Shown here piece after piece: positions 16,239 through 25,042 of a DNA stretch of 37,950 bases; within the stretch, counting starts at the first letter, position 1; every line of letters starts with the position of its first letter. The DNA is from an uncultured Bacteroides sp. (GTDB taxonomy: Bacteria > Bacteroidota > Bacteroidia > Bacteroidales > Bacteroidaceae). The stretch covers positions 1 to 37,950 of the forward strand of contig CANPJW010000025.1 of assembly GCA_947574505.1 (NCBI GenBank). The letters run 5' to 3'. The notes under the pieces are model-generated. The model did no database searches. It had not been told where the DNA came from and was given only the letters and a program-made list of their open reading frames with translations. The translations under genes were made by a program, and so were the position numbers.

Positions 16239-17572
16239 AACGTACACTAATTCAAAATGCCGTTATTGTTAACGAAGGAAGAAAAGTACTGGGTTCAGTA
16301 GTCATTGAAAATGAAAAGATAGCCGAAATACTGGTGGGTGAAGAAAAAGCAACTGCCCCTTGTGACGAAGTCATTGACGCAAGCGGGTGTTATCTCCTGC
16401 CGGGTGCCATCGACGAACATGTTCATTTCCGCGATCCCGGACTGACTCATAAAGCTGATATTACCACAGAAAGCCATGCCGCTGCAGCAGGAGGGATCAC
16501 TTCCATCATGGATATGCCCAATACAACCCCGCAGACTACGACGCTGGAGGCTTTGGAAGAGAAATTCACCCTACTAGGTGAGAAATCAGCTGTCAACTAT
16601 TCCTGCTATTTCGGAGCAACAAATACTAACTATACCCAGTTTGCACAACTGGATAAACACCGGGTTTGTGGCGTGAAGTTATTCATGGGATCAAGCACCG
16701 GCAATATGCTGGTAGACCGGATGGCCAGCTTGCGTAATATATTCGGCGGAACCGATCTGCTTATCGCCGCCCATTGCGAAGACCAGGGAATTATCAAAGA
16801 AAATACGGATAAATATAAGAAAGAATACGGAGACGATGTACCTCTGGCTCTTCATCCGCTTCTCCGTTCGGAAGAGGCTTGCTATCGTTCGTCCGAACTG
16901 GCTGTGCAACTGGCACGGGAAACAAATGCCCGCCTGCACATCATGCATATTTCCACCGCTAAAGAGTTGAGTCTGTTTTCCAACGCTCCTCTGACACAAA
17001 AAAGAATTACGGCAGAAGCCTGCGTCTCCCATCTACTCTTTACGGAAGAAGATTATCAGACATTGGGTGCCCGCATCAAATGCAACCCTGCCATCAAGAC
17101 TGCACAAGACCGGAAAGCCTTGCAAGAGGCTGTCAACAGCGGTCTGATTGATGCCATCGCAACCGATCATGCCCCACACTTGCTTAGTGAAAAAGAAGGC
17201 GGTGCATTAAAGGCAATGTCCGGAATGCCGATGATTCAGTTCTCGCTAGTCAGCATGTTGGAATTGGCAGATAAAGGAGTGTTTACCATCGAGAAAGTGG
17301 TAGAAAAAATGGCTCATGCTCCCGCACAGATGTATGAAATACCAAACAGGGGATTCATCCGCAAAGGCTATCAGGCTGACCTGGTATTGGTACGTCCCGA
17401 CTCCGAATGGACCGTTACCACAGGCTGCATCTTAAGTAAATGCAAATGGAGCCCGCTGGAAGGCCATACATTCAATTGGAAAGTAGAGAAAACATTTATA
17501 AACGGACATTTGCTATATAACAACGGAGAAATAGATGAGACTTATCGCGGACAGGAATTAAGATTCAGATAA
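16235..17572 (+). CDS. pyrC: dihydroorotase
   Basis: A 445-residue amidohydrolase that cyclises carbamoyl-aspartate to dihydroorotate in pyrimidine synthesis. The metal site begins with His62 and His64 in DEHVHFRDPG, and Arg66 would bind substrate carboxylate. The late motif ATDHAPH, with Asp311, His312 and His315, supplies the catalytic Asp. Length and FRDPG fit class I dihydroorotases; allantoinase is the main alternative but less likely. It overlaps the glycosyltransferase by four bases and precedes the MetH-domain gene by 25 bases, so it lies in the middle of a mixed operon. I see no pyr attenuator in front of it. Confidence 0.92.
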   Translation: MKRTLIQNAVIVNEGRKVLGSVVIENEKIAEILVGEEKATAPCDEVIDASGCYLLPGAIDEHVHFRDPGLTHKADITTESHAAAAGGITSIMDMPNTTPQTTTLEALEEKFTLLGEKSAVNYSCYFGATNTNYTQFAQLDKHRVCGVKLFMGSSTGNMLVDRMASLRNIFGGTDLLIAAHCEDQGIIKENTDKYKKEYGDDVPLALHPLLRSEEACYRSSELAVQLARETNARLHIMHISTAKELSLFSNAPLTQKRITAEACVSHLLFTEEDYQTLGARIKCNPAIKTAQDRKALQEAVNSGLIDAIATDHAPHLLSEKEGGALKAMSGMPMIQFSLVSMLELADKGVFTIEKVVEKMAHAPAQMYEIPNRGFIRKGYQADLVLVRPDSEWTVTTGCILSKCKWSPLEGHTFNWKVEKTFINGHLLYNNGEIDETYRGQELRFR

Positions 17573-17597
17573 ACAGCAGCTCGCCTTCAACAGAACC

Positions 17598-18506
17598 ATG
17601 AGTACCATTTTATCTTATAAAATACATACAGTCACTCCCTACATCAACTGGATTTACTTTTTCCACGCATGGGGGTTCCAGCCACGTTTTGCAGCCATCG
17701 CCAACATTCACGGATGTGACGTCTGCCGTGCTTCGTGGCTGACTACCTTTCCCGAAGAAGAGCGCAGCAAAGCTTCCGAGGCCATGCAACTATTCAAAGA
17801 AGCCAACCGGATGTTGGACTCTCTCGACCGGGATTATGAAGTGAAAACAATCTTCAAACTCTGCAAAGCAAATTCTGACGGGGATAATCTGCTGATTGAA
17901 AAGGGAAAAGACCAATTTATCACCTTTCCCTTGCTTCGCCAGCAGACGCCCCAAAGAGACGGTAGTCCTTTCGTTTGCCTGAGTGACTTCATCCGTCCGT
18001 TATCTTCCGGTATCCCGGATACCATAGGAGCTTTTGCCTCTTCTATTGATGCGGACATGGAAGGACTGTATGAACAGGACCCGTATAAACACTTGCTTGT
18101 ACAAACCCTCTCCGACCGACTGGCGGAAGCTGCTACGGAAAAGATGCATGAGTATGTACGAAAAGAAGCATGGGGATATGCCAAAGAAGAAAATTTGGGC
18201 ATAGCGGATTTACTGGTCGAGAAATATCAAGGTATTCGCCCTGCCGTCGGCTACCCCTCTTTGCCCGATCAGTCCGTCAACTTCCTGCTGGACGAACTGC
18301 TGGACATGAAGCAAATAGGTATTTCGCTGACTGAGAACGGAGCCATGTATCCGCACGCTTCCGTTTGCGGACTTATGTTTGCCCACCCGTCTGCCAAGTA
18401 CTTCTCCGTCGGAAAGATTGGAGAAGACCAGCTCGAAGATTACGCCCGCCGCCGGAGAAAAAGTGTGGAAGAAATGCGCAAGTTTCTGGCAGCCAATTTA
18501 CAATAG
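17598..18506 (+). CDS. free-standing methionine synthase (MetH) activation domain
   Basis: A 302-residue protein equal in size to the C-terminal reactivation domain of B12-dependent methionine synthase, which binds S-adenosylmethionine and remethylates oxidised cobalamin. The N-terminal part fits (TPYINWIYFFHAW; ~170-200 LSDRLAEAATEKMHEYVRKEAWGY). The AdoMet-binding RPxxGYP motif is RPAVGYP at 214-220, followed by SLTENGAMYPHASVCGLMFAHP and DYARRRRKSVEEM. Both parts match the end of E. coli MetH as I recall it. The B12, homocysteine and folate domains are absent, so it must act in trans on a MetH encoded elsewhere. It sits between pyrC and a sigma-factor gene, with no cobalamin riboswitch visible upstream. 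Confidence 0.88.
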   Translation: MSTILSYKIHTVTPYINWIYFFHAWGFQPRFAAIANIHGCDVCRASWLTTFPEEERSKASEAMQLFKEANRMLDSLDRDYEVKTIFKLCKANSDGDNLLIEKGKDQFITFPLLRQQTPQRDGSPFVCLSDFIRPLSSGIPDTIGAFASSIDADMEGLYEQDPYKHLLVQTLSDRLAEAATEKMHEYVRKEAWGYAKEENLGIADLLVEKYQGIRPAVGYPSLPDQSVNFLLDELLDMKQIGISLTENGAMYPHASVCGLMFAHPSAKYFSVGKIGEDQLEDYARRRRKSVEEMRKFLAANLQ

Positions 18507-18520
18507 CAATCATAAACTCC

Positions 18521-19033
18521 ATGAGAGAACGAACAACAGAGGCTAATAACCTTATTGAGCAAGAATTCCTGTCGGTTATCCACGAATACGAACGGGTAAT
18601 CTACAAAGTGTGCTATCTGTATGCCACCCCCAATGCTCCTCTTAACGACCTATATCAGGACGTGATACTGAACCTTTGGAAAGCTTTTCCTAAATTCAGA
18701 AAGGAATGTAAAATCTCTACATGGATTTACCGCATTGCCCTTAATACCTGTATCAGCTTTTATCGAAAAGAAAAGAATGTGCCGGAAATCGTCAGCCTCA
18801 CCGAGGAAATAGACCGGACCGTAGAAACACATGATCCGATCAACGAAATGCTAAGGCAGCTCTATCGGATGATTAACCAACTGGGACAACTCGACAAATC
18901 AATAATCCTGCTCTATCTTGAGGATAAGAGTTATGAGGAAATCGCGGAAATCACCGGACTAACCGTTACGAACGTAGCGACCAAACTAAGCCGTATCAAG
19001 GATAAACTTAAAAGAATGAAAAAGGAAGAATAA
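18521..19033 (+). CDS. ECF-like sigma-70 family RNA polymerase sigma factor
   Basis: A 170-residue two-domain sigma factor. Region 2 covers about 10-80 (DLYQDVILNLWKAFPKF, ISTWIYRIALNTCISFYRKEK). Region 4 covers about 115-165 with a helix-turn-helix (DKSYEEIAEITGLTVTNVATKLSRIKDKLKRM). The ATG at 18521 is chosen because the longer frame runs through the end of the previous gene; the gap is then 14 bases. The next gene, five bases downstream, encodes a small membrane protein that may restrain it, as in other Bacteroidetes sigma/partner pairs without FecR. No SusC/SusD genes are nearby, so it is not a polysaccharide-locus sigma. Targets are unknown. Confidence 0.9.
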   Translation: MRERTTEANNLIEQEFLSVIHEYERVIYKVCYLYATPNAPLNDLYQDVILNLWKAFPKFRKECKISTWIYRIALNTCISFYRKEKNVPEIVSLTEEIDRTVETHDPINEMLRQLYRMINQLGQLDKSIILLYLEDKSYEEIAEITGLTVTNVATKLSRIKDKLKRMKKEE

Positions 19034-19038
19034 GATAT

Positions 19039-19614
19039 ATGGAACTGGAAGAACTGAAAAAATCCTGGAATGTACTTGATGAGCACTTGAAAGACAAGGT
19101 GCTTATCAAGGAGGAAGAACTTTCGAAGCTGATAGCACATGCCGGCAAAGGTATCCATGCCATTGCCAGTCTGAATATCAAGCTGATTCTGATTTCTCTG
19201 CCGGTATTAATCTTGTTTTTGGCGGAAGTACTGTTACACAACCGGTTGAATCCGATCTACGTCATCATTCTTCTCGCCTGGATTCCGGCACTTTGCTGGG
19301 ACATCGTCACCACCCGTTTTCTCCAACGGACTCAAATAGACGAAATGCCACTTGTAGAAGTGATAAGCCGTGTCAACCGCATTCACCGGTGGACTATCAG
19401 AGAACGGTTGTTTGCCATCGCCTTTCTTCTGATACTGGCTATACTTTCATTTATCTACTGGCAGGTGTGGCAATACGGGATGGGAATGATGATCTTTTTC
19501 TTCTTGCTATGGGGTGGCGGACTCGGACTGATTCTATGGATTTACCGCAAGAAGTTCTTGAATCGTATTCACGAAATCAAAAAGAACTTACGCGAATTAA
19601 ATGAGCTGATATAG
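19039..19614 (+). CDS. four-helix membrane protein, possible anti-sigma partner
   Basis: A 191-residue protein with a charged N-terminus of about 40 residues (MELEELKKSWNVLDEHLKDK) and four hydrophobic segments, roughly 45-66, 70-92, 123-145 and 149-170. It ends in a basic-acidic helical tail (KKFLNRIHEIKKNLRELNELI). The N-terminus resembles the short cytoplasmic heads of membrane proteins encoded next to Bacteroidetes ECF sigma factors. The five-base gap to the sigma gene supports pairing. I infer an anti-sigma or sensor role, but there is no zinc-binding ZAS motif or other classical anti-sigma signature. The metallophosphoesterase gene follows after 39 bases. Confidence 0.7.
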   Translation: MELEELKKSWNVLDEHLKDKVLIKEEELSKLIAHAGKGIHAIASLNIKLILISLPVLILFLAEVLLHNRLNPIYVIILLAWIPALCWDIVTTRFLQRTQIDEMPLVEVISRVNRIHRWTIRERLFAIAFLLILAILSFIYWQVWQYGMGMMIFFFLLWGGGLGLILWIYRKKFLNRIHEIKKNLRELNELI

Positions 19615-19653
19615 ACTATAACAACCTAAAATATATTAACCAAAGAGTTCAGC

Positions 19654-20820
19654 ATGTTACAACGCCTATTCATATTCTTGTTATTACTACTGATTCTACC
19701 GGATATTTACTTGTATCTGCGTTTTATCGTCCGGCTCACAGCAAAGCGGTGGCTGCGTATCCTCTATTGGATACCAAGTGTCCTTAGTATTGCGGGAGTG
19801 CTATATCTGGTATTTTTCGCCAACAATCAGTTTTCCGAGAGCCATACACGGGATATCGGATGGTTCTCCGTCTTCTTTTTCCTATTTTCAGCTCCCAAAC
19901 TATTACTGGCTCTCTGCACCGTCGTTGGGATGCCTTTCCATAAATGGCTCCGGATGCCACGTACTCCGTTTATATATACCGGAGTGACATTAGCCGTCAT
20001 CTGCATCATTATGATTCTCTACGGTTCGTCCGTCGGACGCAGCCGGTTTGAAGTCAAGGAAACCACCTACTCTTCTTCCCGGCTTCCCCAAGCTTTCGAC
20101 GGATACCGTATTGTGCAACTTTCAGACATACATATCGGCAGTTGGACAGGAAACGCTTCTGCCATCGAACGAATGGTGGAGCTGGTGAATGCCCAACAGC
20201 CCGACCTTATCGTTTTCACCGGAGACTTGGTAAACCATCGAGCAGTAGAATTGGATGAGTTTCAGGAAATTCTGGCACGATTGAAAGCCAAGGATGGTGT
20301 TTACTCCATATTAGGGAACCACGATTATGGCCCTTATTTCCGTTGGAAAAGCAAACAGGAACAAGATGAAAACCTGATTGATTTAAAACAGAGACAGGCT
20401 GCTATGGGATGGAAGTTATTGAATAACTCGCATACGTTTCTAGTCCAAGGAAATGACAGCATCGCACTTATCGGAGTAGAAAACGAAGGCGAGCCTCCTT
20501 TCTCCCAACATGGTGATCTCACCGGAGCAAAAGCGGGTACTGAGGGCATGTTCCAAATACTGTTAAGTCACAATCCGACACACTGGAGACGGGAAGTACT
20601 TCCCGAATCGGACGTGGACCTAATGCTGGCAGGACATACCCATGCCATGCAACTTCAATTCGGAGACTACTCTCCTTCCGTTTATATCTATCCCGAATGG
20701 AGTGGAATGTACCTGGAAGGTACACGCGGTTTGTATGTCAACGTAGGAATCGGCTATGTAGGATTGCCTTTCCGTTTCGGCGCATGGCCGGAAATAACGG
20801 TGCTTACCCTACGACGGTAA
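19654..20820 (+). CDS. membrane-anchored metallophosphoesterase (YkuE-like)
   Basis: A 388-residue calcineurin-like phosphoesterase. The N-terminal ~125 residues form three or four membrane helices (MLQRLFIFLLLLLILPDIYLYL onwards). The catalytic domain then shows the usual metal motifs: SDIHIGSW, GDLVNH, LGNHDYGP and AGHTHAMQ. These place it with YkuE-type membrane phosphoesterases, some of which act on lipid-linked phosphates; the substrate is not known here. Its last 17 bases overlap the end of sbcC on the opposite strand, and both stop codons lie in or beside one hairpin (20800-20824). It ends the six-gene plus-strand run. Confidence 0.88.
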   Translation: MLQRLFIFLLLLLILPDIYLYLRFIVRLTAKRWLRILYWIPSVLSIAGVLYLVFFANNQFSESHTRDIGWFSVFFFLFSAPKLLLALCTVVGMPFHKWLRMPRTPFIYTGVTLAVICIIMILYGSSVGRSRFEVKETTYSSSRLPQAFDGYRIVQLSDIHIGSWTGNASAIERMVELVNAQQPDLIVFTGDLVNHRAVELDEFQEILARLKAKDGVYSILGNHDYGPYFRWKSKQEQDENLIDLKQRQAAMGWKLLNNSHTFLVQGNDSIALIGVENEGEPPFSQHGDLTGAKAGTEGMFQILLSHNPTHWRREVLPESDVDLMLAGHTHAMQLQFGDYSPSVYIYPEWSGMYLEGTRGLYVNVGIGYVGLPFRFGAWPEITVLTLRR

Positions 20821-20824
20821 GCAC
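20800..20824. terminator. hairpin at the overlapping ends of the phosphoesterase gene and sbcC
   Basis: A perfect 9-base stem, gtgcttacc (20800-20808) with ggtaagcac (20816-20824), and a 7-base loop. No T-run follows on either side, so it is not a classical terminator, but it sits exactly where convergent transcripts meet. Confidence 0.45.
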
Positions 20825-23671
20825 GCTCTTCCCGTTTACCTTTTTATGTACTTGCACCTGGACGGAAATCCGTTCACTCATCTCTTGGACATGAGAAATG
20901 ACTCCGATCTTTCTTCCCTGCATTTGCAGTTGTTCCAACGCTTCCATAGCTGTCCGCAAACTTTCCGCATCCAAAGAACCGAATCCTTCATCAATAAAGA
21001 GGGATTCCACTTTCAGATTATTGCCGGATAAAGAAGACAGCCCTAATGCCAATGCAAGGGAAATCAAGAATGATTCGCCCCCGGAGAGGGAATATACTGT
21101 CCGCACCTCATCGCACATGTCACAGTCTATGACCTGAAGCGCCAATGTGCCGGGAACTTGCTGCAATTTATAGCGTTTGGATAGGTAAGACAAATGTTTG
21201 TTGGCATGAAGCAGTAACAGGTTTAAAGTATAACCCTGCGCGATAACCTTGAACTTCGCCCCGTCTGCGCTTCCAATCAGCTTATTTAGTTTTGCCCAAC
21301 GCTCGGCTACTGATTGTTTCTCCGACAGTTCTTTAGCAATCATTTCCATTGTTGCCTTATTCTTTATCTGTTGCAGCAAACGGGCTTCAATAGCGGAAAG
21401 ACTTCGTTCAGTATTGAGATTTTCGTCCTGTTGTCGCCTGATAGTTTCGGGAAGTTGTTCGGGAGATTCAATCTGTTTGTGTTGCTCTTGCAACTCTTCA
21501 ACGGCCAAAGCTATCTGTTTCATTTCCCCATGCAAGCCCGAAAGGCGGTTTTGAACGGATTCTACTTCCTTGCGCGCTTGCTCCAATGCCAGATTCAGTT
21601 CTTTCTCCTTTCTCGCCACGGCTGCTTCAGCTTCATCGGCACTCTTTCCTTTTAATAAGACCGAACGTTCCTGACGAAGGACATTCAATGTGCTCTCTAT
21701 CGTTGCAAACCGTTTCTGCTCGGTAGTGACTACATTTTGCAAAGTAGCCAACTGTTCTTTGGCAAACGATACTTTTTGCATTGTCAAGCGACAGAGGGAG
21801 ACATTTTCACGCAGAGCCTCACAATGAGCACGCATCTTCTTTACTGCTTCGTCACAGTGTTGCCATTCTGCATATAGATTGCGGTATTCCAGAATCAGCC
21901 TTGCCAGTTCTTCCAAACGATGCTGTATCTGTTCTGCGCTGCCTGCATCAAGACCTTCCTTCTGCAATGTTGCCAATTGAACGCGCACCTGTCCTTCAAT
22001 TGTCTTTTGATGTGCCAAATCACGCTGTAAGGCGATACTCCGGTTGTTTGTCTGCCGGCACGCCGCTACGGCAGTATTATATTCCAACTCGATGTTCTTA
22101 AAAAGAGTATCTACCACCTCTTGTTCCCGATGATAAGGATGCGATGTACTGCCGCAAACCGGACAGGCTTCGCCCTCCTGCAATTGCCGACGCAGTGCCT
22201 TCACATCTTTTCCAACCGCCATACGGGCATTTTCATAAAGCCGCTGAATGGTTTTCAAAGCGCTCTCCTGCTCTGCCAGTTGCTTGAAACAAGCTGCTGT
22301 TTCTTTCTCCAATCTTTCAATCTCAGTTTTTGCTTTCGCCTGCGTTTCGGTAAGCTGCCGGATATTCTGCTGACGCGTCCATTCCTTCTGCAACTTCACC
22401 TGCTCTTCTGCCAATGACGGATAGCCAAAAGAATTCAATCGTTCCAACCGTTCTTCGTTTGCCTTTATTCCGATATTTAATTTTTCTTCTTCCTGCCGCA
22501 AGATTATCTCCACTTGTTCAAGTTGCATAGGCTCTTCCACTCCCGTATGATTCAACAAGCGATTCAGAGATTGACAAGATGACTGCAAGTGTTCTGCAGC
22601 CATTCGCGTCTTCTTTTCCTGTTCAGCTACCTGCCCGCGGGCTGCCTGCAACATCTGTTGTGCCTGTACATATCCATCCTGTTGCGACTGTATCTGCACA
22701 TCCAACTGACGTGCTTTCTTCAAATCGGGTTGTATAGCTTCCCATTGGGTCTTAAAACGCACCAGTCCTTCTTCTTGCAAAACAAGTCTTTCCATAGTTC
22801 CTTTCAACTTCACCTGTTCCCCTTGTGCTTCTTCTTGTTTCTTCTTTTGAAGTTCTTCCTGCATTTTTAATGAACGGACAACATTTAGTTGTTTATTCTG
22901 CTCTTCCAGCAGTTTAATGCCTTCTACACGCTTTTCAACCAATAATTCTTTTTCTTTCTGCAAGGCAAGCTGCTCCTCTTCCGGTATCAGTTCAATCACG
23001 CTCATTTTATTATGAACCAAAGTGACTTCTTCTTGCGCAGCCTTATTCCGAGCGAATATTTCTTGGGAGATTCGCGAATAAACGGCTGTCCCTGTCAGTT
23101 TTTCCAGCAATTCCGCCTTCGCAGCTCCTTTCGACTTCAAAAAGGTGGCAAAGTCATTCTGAGCCAACAATACGGTACGGGTAAACTGTTCATACGTCAG
23201 ACCGATTAACCTGACCAATTGAGCCAACAGTTCTTTCTTGGTACCTTGATATTCTTTCTCTGTATCCAAATCTTTCACTTCCAATGTTTGTGGCTGCAAA
23301 GAACCGTTCACCTTATTTCTTGTCCGTCTCACCGACCAATGAGAACGGTAACGATGCCCGTCTATCCCTAAAAAATCAACTTCCGCATAACCGTCACTCG
23401 TTCCCCGACGCAGCAGGTTTCTGACATCGGACTGGTTTATCTGATTATCTCCTACATCTGCCAAATTCACACTTTCTGCCGAACTGGCAAAACGGGGGGC
23501 TTTATCATATAATGCCAGACACAATGCGTCTAATAAGGTAGACTTTCCTGCTCCTGTAGGTCCCGAAATAGCGAATATTCCCGCAGAATGTAACGGTTCT
23601 GATGTAAAATCGACTTCCACAGCTCCCTCTATCGAGGTTAGATTCTTTAATCGTATGGCTAATATTTTCAT
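20804..23671 (-). CDS. sbcC: exonuclease subunit SbcC
   Basis: A 955-residue SMC/Rad50-type ATPase that works with SbcD to process DNA hairpins and blocked ends. Walker A is SGPTGAGKST (36-45). Long coiled coils run on both sides of the zinc hook CPVC (Cys503 and Cys506), and the ABC signature SLSGGES with Walker B FIDEGFGSLD is near the C-terminus. The ATG overlaps the sbcD stop by four bases, so the two are translationally coupled. The 3' end overlaps the convergent phosphoesterase gene by 17 bases. The gene is complete and typical for the phylum, slightly shorter than E. coli SbcC. Confidence 0.96.
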   Translation of the reverse strand: MKILAIRLKNLTSIEGAVEVDFTSEPLHSAGIFAISGPTGAGKSTLLDALCLALYDKAPRFASSAESVNLADVGDNQINQSDVRNLLRRGTSDGYAEVDFLGIDGHRYRSHWSVRRTRNKVNGSLQPQTLEVKDLDTEKEYQGTKKELLAQLVRLIGLTYEQFTRTVLLAQNDFATFLKSKGAAKAELLEKLTGTAVYSRISQEIFARNKAAQEEVTLVHNKMSVIELIPEEEQLALQKEKELLVEKRVEGIKLLEEQNKQLNVVRSLKMQEELQKKKQEEAQGEQVKLKGTMERLVLQEEGLVRFKTQWEAIQPDLKKARQLDVQIQSQQDGYVQAQQMLQAARGQVAEQEKKTRMAAEHLQSSCQSLNRLLNHTGVEEPMQLEQVEIILRQEEEKLNIGIKANEERLERLNSFGYPSLAEEQVKLQKEWTRQQNIRQLTETQAKAKTEIERLEKETAACFKQLAEQESALKTIQRLYENARMAVGKDVKALRRQLQEGEACPVCGSTSHPYHREQEVVDTLFKNIELEYNTAVAACRQTNNRSIALQRDLAHQKTIEGQVRVQLATLQKEGLDAGSAEQIQHRLEELARLILEYRNLYAEWQHCDEAVKKMRAHCEALRENVSLCRLTMQKVSFAKEQLATLQNVVTTEQKRFATIESTLNVLRQERSVLLKGKSADEAEAAVARKEKELNLALEQARKEVESVQNRLSGLHGEMKQIALAVEELQEQHKQIESPEQLPETIRRQQDENLNTERSLSAIEARLLQQIKNKATMEMIAKELSEKQSVAERWAKLNKLIGSADGAKFKVIAQGYTLNLLLLHANKHLSYLSKRYKLQQVPGTLALQVIDCDMCDEVRTVYSLSGGESFLISLALALGLSSLSGNNLKVESLFIDEGFGSLDAESLRTAMEALEQLQMQGRKIGVISHVQEMSERISVQVQVHKKVNGKSVLTVVG

Positions 23672-24921
23672 TTTTCGTCTTCCTCTTCTTTATGGGTGGC
23701 AGCCAAATAGGCCTCCTGAAATAATTCTGTCAACTCCTCCGGCATTTCTGCCTGATAAATCTTCTCAAATGTAGATTGTGCTATCTGTAAAGGAGACATT
23801 TCTTGCAGTCCTCTTTTCCACTCCACCTCTTCTTTTTCTGCATTTCCCTCATCACCACGATAAGTAGAGACAATACGTGCCAACCGGTAGTTTTTGTCTG
23901 CCAAAGCTTCCTCTATTTCCTGCCGGAGCATAGGTTCCGGCTCTTCTAACAATACTTTTACTTCCAAATAAGGAGCTATGCCCTCTACTGCCGGCAGTTC
24001 TTTCAATGCTTCCAATACAACTTCCGGCAATGCAGGTTCTCCATTCGGTACGCTTATCAAAGGTATTGACTTCGGACATTCGAGCCGCTCAATATCTACC
24101 GCACAACCATCATCAAAAGTCACCATCACCACTCCATGACGGTAATGTTTCTCTGCAAAAGACATCGGGATAGGACTTCCTGCATAACGTACATTCTCCC
24201 GACCGGATACCCGCTGAGCTTTATGAATATGCCCCAATGCCGTATAAGCTATCTGTTCGGAAAATGCATCTGGCGACACACATTCCAAACCTCCAATCAC
24301 CGTACGTTCACTATAATCTTTCTCTGCAATTTCCGAACCGGTAGCCTGCAGATGACCGATGGCGAGAATCGACTGATTTGCTTTTCTTCGCTTCCACAAT
24401 CTTTGCAAGAGCTGCGTATAAAGTTCACGTACTCCCTCCGCATACTGATTACCTTCTGTCTCCACTGCCGGGTAATCTCCCTGGCGCAAGAAAGGAACAG
24501 CCATGCAAAGCAATTCAACTTCCCCCATCCGGTTCTTCAGTTCCACACACAGATGATCGTAATCTATCTCTCCACCTTCCTGTTTGCGCACTACCCCTCT
24601 GACTTCTGTCCTCATAGCTTGCAATAAAGGCAGGGGAGCTTCCAGACGTGCCGCCGAATCATGGTTGCCGGCAACAATCACTATTTGCAGGTTCGGATTC
24701 TCAGCCGTCATCCGGTAAATAAAGCGGTAATACATGCTTTGAGATGCAGCCGAAGGATTGGAAACATCAAAAACATCTCCGGCTATAACCAATGCATCAA
24801 TCTCTTTCTGACGAATTTCTTCTGCCAGCCAGTTCAAAAAAGCCTCATGCTCTCCGGCACGGTCATAACCGAAGAAGGTTTGTCCGAGATGCCAGTCGGC
24901 AGTATGTAATATACGTATCAT
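23668..24921 (-). CDS. sbcD: exonuclease subunit SbcD
   Basis: A 417-residue Mre11-type nuclease, partner of SbcC. Metal motifs are DWHLG (Asp9, His11), AGDVFD, GNHDSAAR and the late ALGHIHKAQ. The start at 24921 gives the canonical N-terminus MIRILHTADWHLG; the open frame runs 28 codons further upstream, but that stretch contains a -7 box at 24952-24959 and does not look like protein. It overlaps sbcC by four bases, giving a two-gene unit with stoichiometric expression. The C-terminus is acidic (HKEEEDEK). Confidence 0.95.
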   Translation of the reverse strand: MIRILHTADWHLGQTFFGYDRAGEHEAFLNWLAEEIRQKEIDALVIAGDVFDVSNPSAASQSMYYRFIYRMTAENPNLQIVIVAGNHDSAARLEAPLPLLQAMRTEVRGVVRKQEGGEIDYDHLCVELKNRMGEVELLCMAVPFLRQGDYPAVETEGNQYAEGVRELYTQLLQRLWKRRKANQSILAIGHLQATGSEIAEKDYSERTVIGGLECVSPDAFSEQIAYTALGHIHKAQRVSGRENVRYAGSPIPMSFAEKHYRHGVVMVTFDDGCAVDIERLECPKSIPLISVPNGEPALPEVVLEALKELPAVEGIAPYLEVKVLLEEPEPMLRQEIEEALADKNYRLARIVSTYRGDEGNAEKEEVEWKRGLQEMSPLQIAQSTFEKIYQAEMPEELTELFQEAYLAATHKEEEDEK

Positions 24922-24951
24922 ATTTTTGTAACCATCTCTATTAACATGGAG

Positions 24952-24959
24952 CAAAAATA
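24952..24959 (-). promoter_or_regulatory. -7 box of the sbcDC operon
   Basis: Reads TATTTTTG on the minus strand, about 30 bases before the sbcD ATG. It supports the shorter sbcD start. Confidence 0.6.
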
Positions 24960-25013
24960 ACACAATCGAAAAGATAATATGGCATCTGCATCTCTTTTTT
25001 ACCAATAATCATG

Positions 25014-25021
25014 TATATTTG
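25014..25021 (+). promoter_or_regulatory. -7 box in front of the second PlsC gene
   Basis: TATATTTG matches TAnnTTTG. It ends 3 bases before an ATG at 25025 and 21 bases before the ATG at 25043, so it decides between a leaderless start and a later start. Confidence 0.55.
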
Positions 25022-25042
25022 CGGATGAAAAAAACCAACCCC

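Noticed and set aside
18365..18520. Upstream extension of the sigma-factor frame
   Set aside because: It overlaps the end of the MetH-domain gene in another frame and gives a Cys/Arg/Pro-rich sequence unlike sigma factors.
24136..24627. 163-codon plus-strand frame
   Set aside because: It is antisense to sbcD, rich in Cys/His/Phe, and has no promoter or recognisable motif.
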